Shown here: positions 16,819 to 24,900 of the stretch, piece after piece
Layout of the letters: each line of letters begins with the position of its first letter
How positions within the stretch are numbered: position 1 is the stretch's first letter
Assembly (NCBI GenBank): GCA_963730165.1
Contig: CAVSQS010000003.1
Coordinates: 62,001-126,000 of the forward strand
From: DASSQJ01 sp963730165
GTDB lineage: Bacteria > Actinomycetota > Actinomycetes > Actinomycetales > Dermatophilaceae
DNA length: 64,000 nucleotides
Direction: 5' to 3'
The notes under the pieces: generated by a model
Database searches by the model: none
What the model saw: only the letters and a program-made list of their open reading frames with translations
Told to the model about the DNA's origin: nothing
Position numbers and translations under genes: made by a program

Positions 16819-17118
16819 ATGAGCGAGACGACGCCGCCGCTGGACGACCCGAACGGCCCCGGTCAGCCGCAGACGCAGACGGCCGTGCTCGAGCGCACCG
16901 AGACCGTGCCCGAAGTCGCCGAGCCCGGGGACCACGAGCGGTTCGCGCACTACGTGCGCAAGGAGAAGATCCTCGAGAGTGCGCTGTCGGGCGAGCCCGT
17001 CACCGCGCTGTGCGGCAAGGTCTGGGTGCCGGGGCGAGACCCCGATCGCTTCCCGGTCTGCCCCACGTGCAAGGAGATCTACGACGGTCTCCGTCCGCCG
17101 GAGGACGGCGGGGAGTAG
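16819..17118 (+). CDS. DUF3039 protein
   Basis: This 99-residue actinobacterial protein has a disordered acidic N-terminus and a compact C-terminal part with YVRKEKILESALSGEPVTAL followed by CGKVWVP and CPTCKEIYDGL. The spaced cysteines (CG and CPTC) suggest a small metal-binding, zinc-ribbon-like unit. DUF3039 is conserved in actinobacteria, often near DEAD-box helicase and YqgE genes, and has no assigned function. It is expressed from its own leaderless promoter. Confidence 0.85.
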   Translation: MSETTPPLDDPNGPGQPQTQTAVLERTETVPEVAEPGDHERFAHYVRKEKILESALSGEPVTALCGKVWVPGRDPDRFPVCPTCKEIYDGLRPPEDGGE

Positions 17119-17321
17119 CGGCGTACGACCGCGGAGCCGTCCGCGGCTGCCGCCGGGCGGGTGCCCACCGATGCCCTACAGGGTATGGTTTCCACGACAT
17201 CCGTCGCAGCGGTCCGCTGCTGGGCGTCCGGGTCGACGACGACCGCACGGCCTCGTCGTCGCGGGGGCTCCGCAGCGGTGCACGCCGCGTCGCGCGACGG
17301 GCGACAGACAGGAGAGCCACC

Positions 17322-17651
17322 GTGACGGTTTCAGTCGACGAGGTCCGCGGCATCCGCCGGGTGTCCCTCAGCGGGCGTCTGGACGCCGACGGCCTGGCGT
17401 CGGTCGAGGACGACTTCCACGCCGCGGCCACCGCCGAGCCGAACGTCATCGTCGATCTCACCGCGGTCGACTTCCTCGCGTCGATGGGCATCCGCATGCT
17501 CGTTGCCGCCTCGCAGGACCAGGCGGAGCTCGGCGGGAAGCTCGTCCTCGCCGGTCCAGACGCGATGACGATGCGGATCCTCAAGACCACGGGCATCGAC
17601 CAGCTCGTGCCGGTGCACCCGACGTCCGACGACGCGGCCGCGGCGTTCTGA
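17322..17651 (+). CDS. STAS-domain anti-sigma factor antagonist
   Basis: This 109-residue single STAS domain resembles SpoIIAA/RsbV. The GTG start follows an AGGAGAG ribosome site. The phosphoacceptor serine is Ser54 in VDFLASMGIRMLV, and the rest follows the alpha/beta STAS pattern (LVLAGPDAMTMRILKTTGID). Such proteins bind and neutralise an anti-sigma kinase when unphosphorylated. The next gene, 58 bases on, encodes both an HATPase and a SpoIIE phosphatase, the expected partners. A possible promoter TATGGT lies near 17187. No sigma factor gene is nearby. Confidence 0.9.
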   Translation: MTVSVDEVRGIRRVSLSGRLDADGLASVEDDFHAAATAEPNVIVDLTAVDFLASMGIRMLVAASQDQAELGGKLVLAGPDAMTMRILKTTGIDQLVPVHPTSDDAAAAF

Positions 17652-17709
17652 CGCCCGCCACGGAGCACGGGCCGACGAGCGCGGTGACCGGGTCACGTCC
17701 CGGACGGGG

Positions 17710-19362
17710 GTGCCCGCCGTGATCCAGCGCCGAGTCCTCGGAGGGCTGCCGGGCCCGGAGCTGGTCTCCGCCGCCGGCCGCTGGTGCCGGGCCCTCGGAG
17801 CCGACCTGGGCCTCGGCGACGCGGACCGCTACCGGGTCGAGGTCTGTGTCGAGGAGCTGACGACCAACCTCGCCAAGTACGGCGCCGGGTCGTGCGCCCG
17901 GCTGCCGGTGCATCTGTCGGTCGAGGTGGACCAGGACCGCCTGGTCCTCGAGGCGGTCGACTCGTGCGCACCCTTCGACCCCCTGTCGCACGCCGTCGCG
18001 CCCCTCCCCGACACCGTGGCCGCGCTCCAGCCCGGTGGGCGCGGCCTGCAGCTGCTCCGCGCCCTGAGCGACGACCGACGCTACGCGTACCGCGACGGCC
18101 GGAACCGGCTCACCCTGGACTTCGTGCTCGAGCAGGGAGCCCGGGTACCGGCCTGGCCGGGCGGGCTCGCCGGGGTCGCCGTCCTTAGCGAGGTGCCGCC
18201 GGCCGAGGTCGACGCCGCCCTCGGGCCACTGACCCTCTACGAGCTCGCGGCCGACCTGGCCCTCCTCGAGCGCGCAGAGCCGAACCGCTCGGTCTTCTTC
18301 GTGCTCGAGGGAACCCTGCGGGTCTACCTGGACCGTCCCGAGGGAGAGGACTTCCTCGAGGTCCCGGCCGGCGAGTGCGTCGGCGAGATGTCCGTCATCG
18401 ACGACCTGCCCGTGTCGGCCCACGTCCGGGGGACGGCCGGGACGCAGCTCCTCGTCGTCGACGCCGACACGTTCCTCGACCGGCTGCTCGCGGTTCCCCG
18501 CGTCGCCCGCAACCTGCTGTCGGCCCAGGCGGCGCGAACCCGCCGCAACGACCAGGTCACCATCGCGCGGACCCGGCGGCTCATGGCGATGGAACAGGCG
18601 CAGCGCGAGATGGACTTCGCCCGCACCATCCAGGCGAACCTGCTCCCCCCGGAGCCGCTCCTCGCCGATGACGAGCGCCTCGACTGCGCCGGCCGGATGC
18701 GCCCGGCCCGCGAGGTCGGGGGCGACTTCTACGACGCCTTCCTGATCGACTCGCGACACCTGCTCTTCGTCGTCGCCGACGTCTGCGGGAAGGGTCTGCC
18801 GGCAGCCCTGTTCATGGTCCGCGCCATCGCCGGGCTGCGCGCCGCTCCGCGGGGGGCAGCGCCCGGAGAGGAGCACCTGGCCGAGCTCGTCGCGAGCCTG
18901 AACGCGCAGCTGTGCGAGCGCAACCCGGCCCGCCAGTACCTCACCGCGTTCTGCGGGCTGCTCGACCTGGAGACCCGCCGCCTGCGGTACGTCAACGCGG
19001 GCCACACCCCCCCGCTGGTTGCCGTGGGCGCCGCTCCCTTCGACTACCTCGCGGAGCCGGTGAACCCACCCGTAGGCATGGTGCCCGGCCTGCGCTACCG
19101 CACCGGGGAGGTGAACCTCGACCCCGGGAGCCGACTGCTCCTCTACACCGACGGCGTCACCGAAGCCGAGAACGACAGCGGCGACATGCTCGGTGAGGAT
19201 CGGCTGGTCGCCCGCTGCCGCGCGCTCCCCATCGGGTCCTCCGCCGTGCTCGCCGACGAGGTTCTCGGCCTCGTGGAGCAGTTCGCCGACGGTGCGCGGC
19301 AGTCCGACGACATCACGGTGCTGGCCGTCGCGTGCACCCCGGACGCCGTCGGGCCGCGTTGA
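17710..19362 (+). CDS. HATPase + cyclic-nucleotide-binding + SpoIIE phosphatase fusion
   Basis: This 550-residue signalling protein has three modules. Residues 1-145 are an RsbW-like HATPase with N-box EELTTNLAKYG (E48/E49, N53) and GGRGLQLLRALSDDR. Residues 165-285 are a CRP-like cyclic-nucleotide-binding fold (VFFVLEGTLRVYLDR, EVPAGECVGEMSVIDDLP). After a short coiled-coil linker, residues 325-545 are a SpoIIE/PP2C phosphatase with GGDFYDAF, VVADVCGKGLPAALFM, NAGHTPPL, YTDGVTEAEN and QSDDITVLAV. Metal-binding aspartates are present in all three. It likely both phosphorylates and dephosphorylates the neighbouring STAS protein, with the middle domain as sensor. Whether it binds cAMP is not shown. 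Confidence 0.9.
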   Translation: MPAVIQRRVLGGLPGPELVSAAGRWCRALGADLGLGDADRYRVEVCVEELTTNLAKYGAGSCARLPVHLSVEVDQDRLVLEAVDSCAPFDPLSHAVAPLPDTVAALQPGGRGLQLLRALSDDRRYAYRDGRNRLTLDFVLEQGARVPAWPGGLAGVAVLSEVPPAEVDAALGPLTLYELAADLALLERAEPNRSVFFVLEGTLRVYLDRPEGEDFLEVPAGECVGEMSVIDDLPVSAHVRGTAGTQLLVVDADTFLDRLLAVPRVARNLLSAQAARTRRNDQVTIARTRRLMAMEQAQREMDFARTIQANLLPPEPLLADDERLDCAGRMRPAREVGGDFYDAFLIDSRHLLFVVADVCGKGLPAALFMVRAIAGLRAAPRGAAPGEEHLAELVASLNAQLCERNPARQYLTAFCGLLDLETRRLRYVNAGHTPPLVAVGAAPFDYLAEPVNPPVGMVPGLRYRTGEVNLDPGSRLLLYTDGVTEAENDSGDMLGEDRLVARCRALPIGSSAVLADEVLGLVEQFADGARQSDDITVLAVACTPDAVGPR

Positions 19363-19407
19363 CGGAATCTTTGCCGGAACCCGACCCGCGCGTGACCCTC
19401 CGCGCCC

Positions 19408-19413
19408 TAGCCT
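19408..19413 (+). promoter_or_regulatory. predicted -10 of the metalloprotease gene
   Basis: TAGCCT here would give a leader of roughly 45 bases ending in the GGAGGG ribosome site before the ATG at 19466. No good -35 is seen. Confidence 0.35.
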
Positions 19414-19465
19414 TCCCGCAGCCGGGCCGGAGGGGCACGGCCCATCAGTTCGGAGGGTCCACGTC

Positions 19466-20455
19466 ATGCATCCACGCCCACTGTCGGCCGTCGCCGCTCT
19501 CGTCCTCGGCGCCGCCGTCGTCGCCGTCCCCGTCACCTCGGCCTCGGCCCGCCCGCTGGCCGGCACCGACTCCACCGCGACTGCCTGCGTCACCCGCACC
19601 GACGCCACGTCCGGCCGCCACGCCGGGGCACGGTTCGACCCGCACGAGCTGAGCGACGCCCGCGCGGCCGCCATGGACGCCGCGCTCCGGGCGGCGATGA
19701 AGGCCAAGGGAGTCACCGTCGACGCCCGGGGTGCGGTCCAGACCAAGGGCAAGCCGGGCGGGGGTGGGGGCGGCGGGGGCGGAGGCGGGGGCACCTTCAC
19801 CGGGGCGACGGTGAACGTCTACTGGCACGTCATCACCGACGGCGCCCAGGGCGCGCTGTCGTCGACGATGCTCGACCGCCAGATCTCGGTGCTCAACGCG
19901 GCCTACCAGTCCAGCGGCTTCCGGTTCTCCGTCGCCGGCACCGAGTACGTCGACAACCCCAGCTGGTACAACGGGCTCACGAACGGCTCGACCGCGGAGC
20001 GGCAGATGAAGAACGCGCTGCACCAGGGGGGTACCGCCGACCTGAACCTCTACACGGCCGACCTCGGCGGCGGCCTGCTCGGCTGGGCCACCTTCCCCGC
20101 GTCCACGGTGGACCCGATGGACGGCGTGGTCATGCTCGACCAGAGCCTCCCGGGTGGCACCGCCTCCCCCTACGACGAGGGCGACACCGCCACCCACGAG
20201 GTCGGCCACTGGCTCGGGCTCTACCACACCTTCCAGGGCGGCTGTAACGGCTCCGGCGACTACGTGAGCGACACCGCGGCCGAGAGGTCCCCGGCGTACG
20301 GCTGCCCCGCCGGTCGGGACAGCTGCGTCCGTCAGAGCGGCGTGGACCCGATCCACAACTTCATGGACTACACGGACGACGCCTGCATGGACCACTTCAC
20401 CCCCGGCCAGACCACCAGGATGCAGTCGGTGTGGGTGACCTACCGCGCCCCGTGA
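19466..20455 (+). CDS. secreted M43-like zinc metalloprotease (metzincin)
   Basis: This 329-residue exported protease begins with a Sec signal (MHPRPLSAVAALVLGAAVVA, cleavage after a SASA-type site near residue 28). A propeptide-like segment then leads to a run of twelve glycines (about residues 98-109), and the catalytic domain follows. The zinc motif is HEVGHWLGLYH, and the Met-turn is in NFMDYTDDACMDHFTPGQ. This matches pappalysin/M43-type metzincins. Four or more cysteines in the catalytic domain suggest disulfides. A GGAGGG ribosome site precedes the ATG. The polyglycine linker is unusual and may form a flexible hinge between propeptide and enzyme. Confidence 0.92.
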   Translation: MHPRPLSAVAALVLGAAVVAVPVTSASARPLAGTDSTATACVTRTDATSGRHAGARFDPHELSDARAAAMDAALRAAMKAKGVTVDARGAVQTKGKPGGGGGGGGGGGGTFTGATVNVYWHVITDGAQGALSSTMLDRQISVLNAAYQSSGFRFSVAGTEYVDNPSWYNGLTNGSTAERQMKNALHQGGTADLNLYTADLGGGLLGWATFPASTVDPMDGVVMLDQSLPGGTASPYDEGDTATHEVGHWLGLYHTFQGGCNGSGDYVSDTAAERSPAYGCPAGRDSCVRQSGVDPIHNFMDYTDDACMDHFTPGQTTRMQSVWVTYRAP

Positions 20456-20479
20456 GCGGCGCGGTGCGCTAGCACATCC

Positions 20480-20512
20480 CGAGGGCCCCGGCCGGTTGGC
20501 CCGGGGCCCTCG
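20480..20512 (+). terminator. hairpin terminator after the metalloprotease gene
   Basis: A perfect 12-bp inverted repeat (20480-20491 and 20501-20512) flanks a 9-base loop 25 bases after the stop. There is no T-tract. Confidence 0.75.
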
Positions 20513-20550
20513 GCATGTCGTCACGGGGCCGGTTAGGGTGGCGCCCGCCC

Positions 20551-22314
20551 ATGAGTACCTCTGCTGCCGGACACCTCTCACCCGCCTACCCCGAACGTGC
20601 CGCCTGGGGTACCGCGGCGAAGCTGCGCGCGTGGCAGGAGGAGGCCCTCGCGGCCTACCTCGAGCAGGGCCGTCGCGACTTCCTCGCTGTCGCGACCCCC
20701 GGTGCCGGGAAGACCACGTACGCGCTGCGGATCGCCACCGAGCTGCTCGACCGCGGCGAGGTGCGGGCGGTCACCGTGGTCGCTCCGACCGAGCACCTGA
20801 AGACCCAGTGGGCCGACGCGGCGGGCAAGGTCGGCATCCAGCTCAACCCGTCCTTCTCGAACTCCGCCGGCGTGCAGTCCAGCGAGTACGACGGGGTGGC
20901 GGTGACCTACGCCCAGGTCGCGGCCAGCCCGGGACTGCACCGGCGGCGCACCGAGTCCGAGCCCACGCTCGTCATCCTCGACGAGATCCACCACGGCGGC
21001 GACGCCCGCTCGTGGGGGGACGGTATCCGCGAGGCGTTCACCCCCGCACTGCGCCGGCTCGCCCTGACCGGGACGCCGTTCCGGTCCGACACCAATCCCA
21101 TCCCGTTCGTCCGGTACGAGATGGGCGAGGACGGCATCCTGCGCTCCGCGTCGGACTACACCTACGGGTACGCCTCGGCGCTGCGCGACGGCGTCGTTCG
21201 TCCCGTCCTCTTCCTCGCCTACGGCGGGGCGATGCGCTGGCGCACGAAGGCGGGGGACGAGGTCGCCGCCCGGCTCGGCGAGCCGCTGACGAGGGACCAG
21301 ACCGCCCAGGCGTGGCGCACCGCCCTCGACCCGAAAGGGGAGTGGATCCCCTCGGTCCTCGCCGCCGCCGACCGACGCCTCAGCGAGGTCCGGCGGCACG
21401 TGCCCGACGCCGGCGGGCTCGTCATCGCCTCGAACCGGACGGCGGCTCGTGCCTACGCGCGCCGGCTGCACGCCATCACCGGAGAGGACGCCACCGTCGT
21501 CCTCTCCGACGACGCCGGCGCGAGCGCGCGCATCGAGGAGTACGCCGCCGGTGACTCCCGGTGGATGGTCGCGGTCCGCATGGTCTCGGAGGGGGTCGAC
21601 GTGCCCCGGCTCGCGGTCGGCGTCTACGCGACCTCGACGTCGACCCCGCTCTTCTTCGCCCAGGCCGTCGGCCGCTTCGTCCGCGCCCGCAAGCGCGGTG
21701 AGACCGCATCGGTATTCCTCCCCTCGGTGCCGGTGATCCTCGCGCACGCGGCCTCGATGGAGGAGGAGCGCGACCACGCGCTCGACCGGCCCGGCACCGA
21801 CCAGTCAGAGGCCTCGATCTGGGCGGAGGAGGAGGGGATGCTCGCCGCGGCGAACCGCACCGAGCGGACGCTCGGGATCGAGGACGACTCCCGCTTCGAG
21901 GCGCTGGAGTCCGACGCTCACTTCGACCACGTCCTCTTCGACTCTCGCCAGTTCGGGCTCCACGCCGCCGTCGGCTCCGAGGAGGAGCAGGACTACCTCG
22001 GCCTCCCGGGCCTGCTGGAACCCGACCAGGTCGCGGCGCTGCTGCACGAGCGGCAGGCGCGGCAGGCCCGTACCGGCGGGGCCGGACGACCGAGCGGCCC
22101 CTCACCGGTTTCGGCCCACCGGGCCCTGGCGGCGCAGCGCAAGGAGCTCAACAAGCTCGTCGCCGCGTACTCGAGCAAGACCGGTACGCCGCACGCGACG
22201 GTCCACCTCGACCTGCGCCGCGCCTGCGGGGGCCCCGAGCTGGCCGCGGCCACGGGGGACCAGGTCCAGGAGCGGATCGCACGGATCCGGCGCTGGTTCG
22301 TCGGCCGCCGCTGA
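20551..22314 (+). CDS. SF2 DEAD/DEAH-type DNA/RNA helicase
   Basis: This 587-residue superfamily 2 helicase has Walker A ATPGAGKT, motif II DEIH (VILDEIHHGG), motif III LTGTPFRSD, second-domain motif ASNRTAARAYARRLH, and motif VI-like FFAQAVGRFVRARKRGE. The C-terminal 150 residues (DYLGLPGLLEPDQVAALLHE to a basic end) are specific to an actinobacterial subfamily. The substrate is unknown; the layout resembles RAD3/UvrB-like DNA-dependent helicases. The ATG at 20551 follows TAGGGT (20534-20539) after 11 bases, so the leader is only a few bases long. Confidence 0.88.
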   Translation: MSTSAAGHLSPAYPERAAWGTAAKLRAWQEEALAAYLEQGRRDFLAVATPGAGKTTYALRIATELLDRGEVRAVTVVAPTEHLKTQWADAAGKVGIQLNPSFSNSAGVQSSEYDGVAVTYAQVAASPGLHRRRTESEPTLVILDEIHHGGDARSWGDGIREAFTPALRRLALTGTPFRSDTNPIPFVRYEMGEDGILRSASDYTYGYASALRDGVVRPVLFLAYGGAMRWRTKAGDEVAARLGEPLTRDQTAQAWRTALDPKGEWIPSVLAAADRRLSEVRRHVPDAGGLVIASNRTAARAYARRLHAITGEDATVVLSDDAGASARIEEYAAGDSRWMVAVRMVSEGVDVPRLAVGVYATSTSTPLFFAQAVGRFVRARKRGETASVFLPSVPVILAHAASMEEERDHALDRPGTDQSEASIWAEEEGMLAAANRTERTLGIEDDSRFEALESDAHFDHVLFDSRQFGLHAAVGSEEEQDYLGLPGLLEPDQVAALLHERQARQARTGGAGRPSGPSPVSAHRALAAQRKELNKLVAAYSSKTGTPHATVHLDLRRACGGPELAAATGDQVQERIARIRRWFVGRR

Positions 22315-22387
22315 CGCCGGACCCGGCGATGTCGCCGCGTGTTCCGCGCCGGGCAGCGCTCGACGCGCGCTCGACGCCGCTCAGGAC

Positions 22388-22393
22388 TAGGGT
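22388..22393 (+). promoter_or_regulatory. -10 TAGGGT of a leaderless gene
   Basis: TAGGGT lies eight bases before the GTG at 22402 and fixes the start at the beginning of the Tat signal peptide rather than at the upstream ATG at 22339. Confidence 0.5.
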
Positions 22394-22401
22394 CGCGCGA
22401 C

Positions 22402-24234
22402 GTGAACAACGACACCCACACCACCGCCTCCCGCCGTCAGCTCCTCGCCATGGCCGTCGTCGGCGGCGCCGGCCTCTTCAGCGCCCCTGCCGCAGTGGCG
22501 GGCACCGTCCCCCCGAAGGGCGGCAACCCGTTCCGCGTCACCGTGCTGGGGACGACCGACCTCCACGGCAACGTCTACAACTGGGACTACTTCCGCAACA
22601 CCGGGTACACGGACCGCAACGGCAACGACATCGGCGTCGCCAAGGCCGCCACCCTCATCCGCCTGATGCGGGAAGAGCGGGGTGCCGACCGCTGCATCAC
22701 GCTCGACGCGGGCGACACCATCCAGGGCACTCCCCTCGCGTACTACTTCGCGAAGATCGACCCGATCACCGAGGGCGCGACGCACCCGATGGCCACCGCG
22801 ATGAACGCGATCGGGTACGACGCCGCGGCGCTCGGAAACCACGAGTACAACTACGGCCTCGACACGCTGCGTGCCTTCGAGGACCAGTGCAACCACCCGC
22901 TCCTGTCGGCCAACTCGGTCGACTGGGACACCGGGAAGCCGGTGTTCACCCCCTACGTCCTCAAGCGGATCAACCTGCCGAGTGGCCCGGTGACCGTCGG
23001 CATCCTCGGCCTCGTGACCCCCGGCGTCGCCATCTGGGACAAGGCCAACGTCGAGGGCAAGGTCCGTTTCCCCGGCATCGTCGAGCAGGCGGAAGTCATG
23101 GTGCCGCGGATGAAGGCCGCCGGCGCGGACGTCGTCATCGTCTCGTGCCACTCCGGCGCGACGACCTCCTCCAGCTACGGGGACGCGCTGCCCTACCCCG
23201 AGAACGCCAGCAGCCTGCTCGCGCAGAAGGTCCCGGACATCGACGCCGTCCTCGTGGGGCACGCGCACCTGGAGGTGCCCGAGCTCAAGGTGACGAACGA
23301 GGTCACCGGCAAGGAGGTCCTCCTCAGTGAGCCGCTGTACTGGGGCATGCGCGTCACCGTCATGGACCTCGACCTCGTGCGCGCCGGACGTGGGTGGCGG
23401 GTGCTCCGTTCCCGGTCGACGCTGCTCAACGCCAACACCGTCCCGGAAGACCCCGAGGTCGCCGCGCTCATCCGCCCAGCGCACGAGAAGGTCCTCGCCT
23501 ACGTCAACGGCGTCATCGGGACCTGCACCGAGCCCATGTCGGCGGCGACGTCGCGCTACCAGGACACGGCGGCGATGGACTTCATCAACCTCGTCCAGGC
23601 CCAGGCGGTCAAGGACGCTCTCGCCGGGACATCCCAGGAGGGCACGCCCGTCCTCTCGATCGCAGCGCCCTTCAACTCGAATGCTGCCATCCCGCAGGGA
23701 GATGTCACCGTCCGCGACGTCGCGGGGCTCTACATCTATGACAACACCCTCCTCGGCATCGAGCTGACCGGTGCCCAGGTGAAGGACTACCTCGAGAAGT
23801 CGGCGACCTACTTCCAGCAGGTCTCCTCGGCCGGGCCGTTCGCGCCGGAGGACGTGACGAGAGCCAAGACCCCGACCGCGCCGAACGGGACGCCGGACTA
23901 CAACTACGACATCATGGGCGGGCTCGACGCGGACCTCACCTACGACATCGACATCGCCCGGGCGCCCGGCTCGCGGATCGTGGGCCTCGCGTACGGCGGC
24001 GTGCCCGTGGAGGCGGGCGACACCTTCGTCGTCGCGATCAACAACTACCGGCAGTCCGGGGGCGGCGGTTTCCCGCACGTCACGACGGCGCCGGTCGTCT
24101 ACAACCGTCAGCAGGAGATCCGCCAGATGCTCATCGACTGGGTGAGCGCCGAGGGGCGGATCGACCCACCGGCGTTCTTCTCTCAGGACTGGAAGCTCGT
24201 CGCCGACGGGGTCGACGTCGTCATCCAGCCCTGA
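22402..24234 (+). CDS. Tat-exported 5'-nucleotidase / 2',3'-cyclic phosphodiesterase family protein
   Basis: This 610-residue calcineurin-like phosphoesterase has a C-terminal 5'-nucleotidase domain. The GTG start gives a twin-arginine signal (TASRRQLLAMAVVGGAGLFS) with cleavage near AVAG. Metal motifs are TTDLHGNVYNWDYF, DAGDTIQG, GNHEYNYG, SCHSG and VGHAHLE. The C-terminal substrate-binding domain has FNSNAAIPQGDVTVRDVAGL and NNYRQSGGGGFPH. It would release phosphate from extracellular nucleotides or cyclic nucleotides for phosphate and nucleoside scavenging. It is monocistronic by its own leaderless promoter, with a terminator after the stop. Confidence 0.92.
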   Translation: MNNDTHTTASRRQLLAMAVVGGAGLFSAPAAVAGTVPPKGGNPFRVTVLGTTDLHGNVYNWDYFRNTGYTDRNGNDIGVAKAATLIRLMREERGADRCITLDAGDTIQGTPLAYYFAKIDPITEGATHPMATAMNAIGYDAAALGNHEYNYGLDTLRAFEDQCNHPLLSANSVDWDTGKPVFTPYVLKRINLPSGPVTVGILGLVTPGVAIWDKANVEGKVRFPGIVEQAEVMVPRMKAAGADVVIVSCHSGATTSSSYGDALPYPENASSLLAQKVPDIDAVLVGHAHLEVPELKVTNEVTGKEVLLSEPLYWGMRVTVMDLDLVRAGRGWRVLRSRSTLLNANTVPEDPEVAALIRPAHEKVLAYVNGVIGTCTEPMSAATSRYQDTAAMDFINLVQAQAVKDALAGTSQEGTPVLSIAAPFNSNAAIPQGDVTVRDVAGLYIYDNTLLGIELTGAQVKDYLEKSATYFQQVSSAGPFAPEDVTRAKTPTAPNGTPDYNYDIMGGLDADLTYDIDIARAPGSRIVGLAYGGVPVEAGDTFVVAINNYRQSGGGGFPHVTTAPVVYNRQQEIRQMLIDWVSAEGRIDPPAFFSQDWKLVADGVDVVIQP

Positions 24235-24253
24235 GCCGCTCGACCGGGCGACC

Positions 24254-24293
24254 AGGACGCGCCGCGCACCCCTCCGGGCGCCCGGCGCGTCCT
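24254..24293. terminator. bidirectional hairpin terminator
   Basis: Perfect 11-bp arms at 24254-24264 and 24283-24293 lie between the convergent nucleotidase and Lrp-type genes. Confidence 0.75.
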
Positions 24294-24295
24294 CG

Positions 24296-24793
24296 TCATC
24301 CGACCTGCTCCTCGTTGGTCGCGGCGCGGTCCACGAGCGGCCCGGTGCGGTGGTCGAGGTGGGTCACGAGGCAGATGGCGGTGTTGGCCCGCAGCACGTG
24401 GACGTCGTCGATGATCTCGTCGATGACCCGGCCGAGGTCGGCGTTGTCGCGGGCCGCGACGCGCACGACGAGGTCACCGACCCCCGTGATCGAGTGGATC
24501 TCGAGCACCTCGGGGATGGCGGAGAGATGGGCGACGACCGGTGCGTGTCCCTGGCGCTGGCGGATCTCGAGCGTGCAGAACGCGGTGACCGGGTACCCGA
24601 GCGCCGCCGGGTCGACGTGCGGCGCGAAGGAGCGGATGACCCCCCGTCGCTGCAGCCGGTCGAGCCGGGCCTGCACCGTGCCGCGCGCGACGCCGAGGGC
24701 CCGCGAGGCACCGAGCACGCCGACGTGCGGGTCGTCCGTGAACAGGGCGATGATCCGGGCGTCGAGGTGGTCGACTCCATGCTCTCTGGCCAT
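24296..24793 (-). CDS. Lrp/AsnC-family transcriptional regulator
   Basis: This 165-residue regulator starts at ATG 24793. Its N-terminal winged HTH carries LDARIIALFTDDPHVGVLGA, then VARGTVQARLDRLQRRGVIR. Its C-terminal RAM/ACT-like domain (TLEIRQRQGHAPVVAHLSAI, EVLEIHSITGVGDLVVRVAA) usually senses an amino acid. It is divergent from hpd with a shared 107-bp promoter region containing a dyad, so the likely target is the tyrosine/homogentisate pathway and the likely ligand an aromatic amino acid. Both are inference from position. GACAAT six bases upstream suggests a leaderless message. Confidence 0.9.
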   Translation of the reverse strand: MAREHGVDHLDARIIALFTDDPHVGVLGASRALGVARGTVQARLDRLQRRGVIRSFAPHVDPAALGYPVTAFCTLEIRQRQGHAPVVAHLSAIPEVLEIHSITGVGDLVVRVAARDNADLGRVIDEIIDDVHVLRANTAICLVTHLDHRTGPLVDRAATNEEQVG

Positions 24794-24799
24794 GAGCAC

Positions 24800-24894
24800 A
24801 TTGTCCGGGAGTGCCCGGCTGCGGGGCAACACCATGCGCACGATGACCACCGTGTCGTGGTGAGGTTGCACATGGTGACCTGCCGGGTGACAGT
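24800..24894. promoter_or_regulatory. divergent promoters of the Lrp-type gene and hpd with central dyad
   Basis: Rightward: TTGCAC (24866-24871), 17-base spacer, GACAGT (24889-24894), six bases, ATG of hpd. Leftward on the minus strand: TTGCCC (24824-24829), 18-base spacer, GACAAT (24800-24805), six bases, ATG of the regulator. Between the two -35 boxes lies ACCAC-6-GTGGT (24846-24861), a plausible operator for the regulator. Confidence 0.55.
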
Positions 24895-24900
24895 TGCCGG

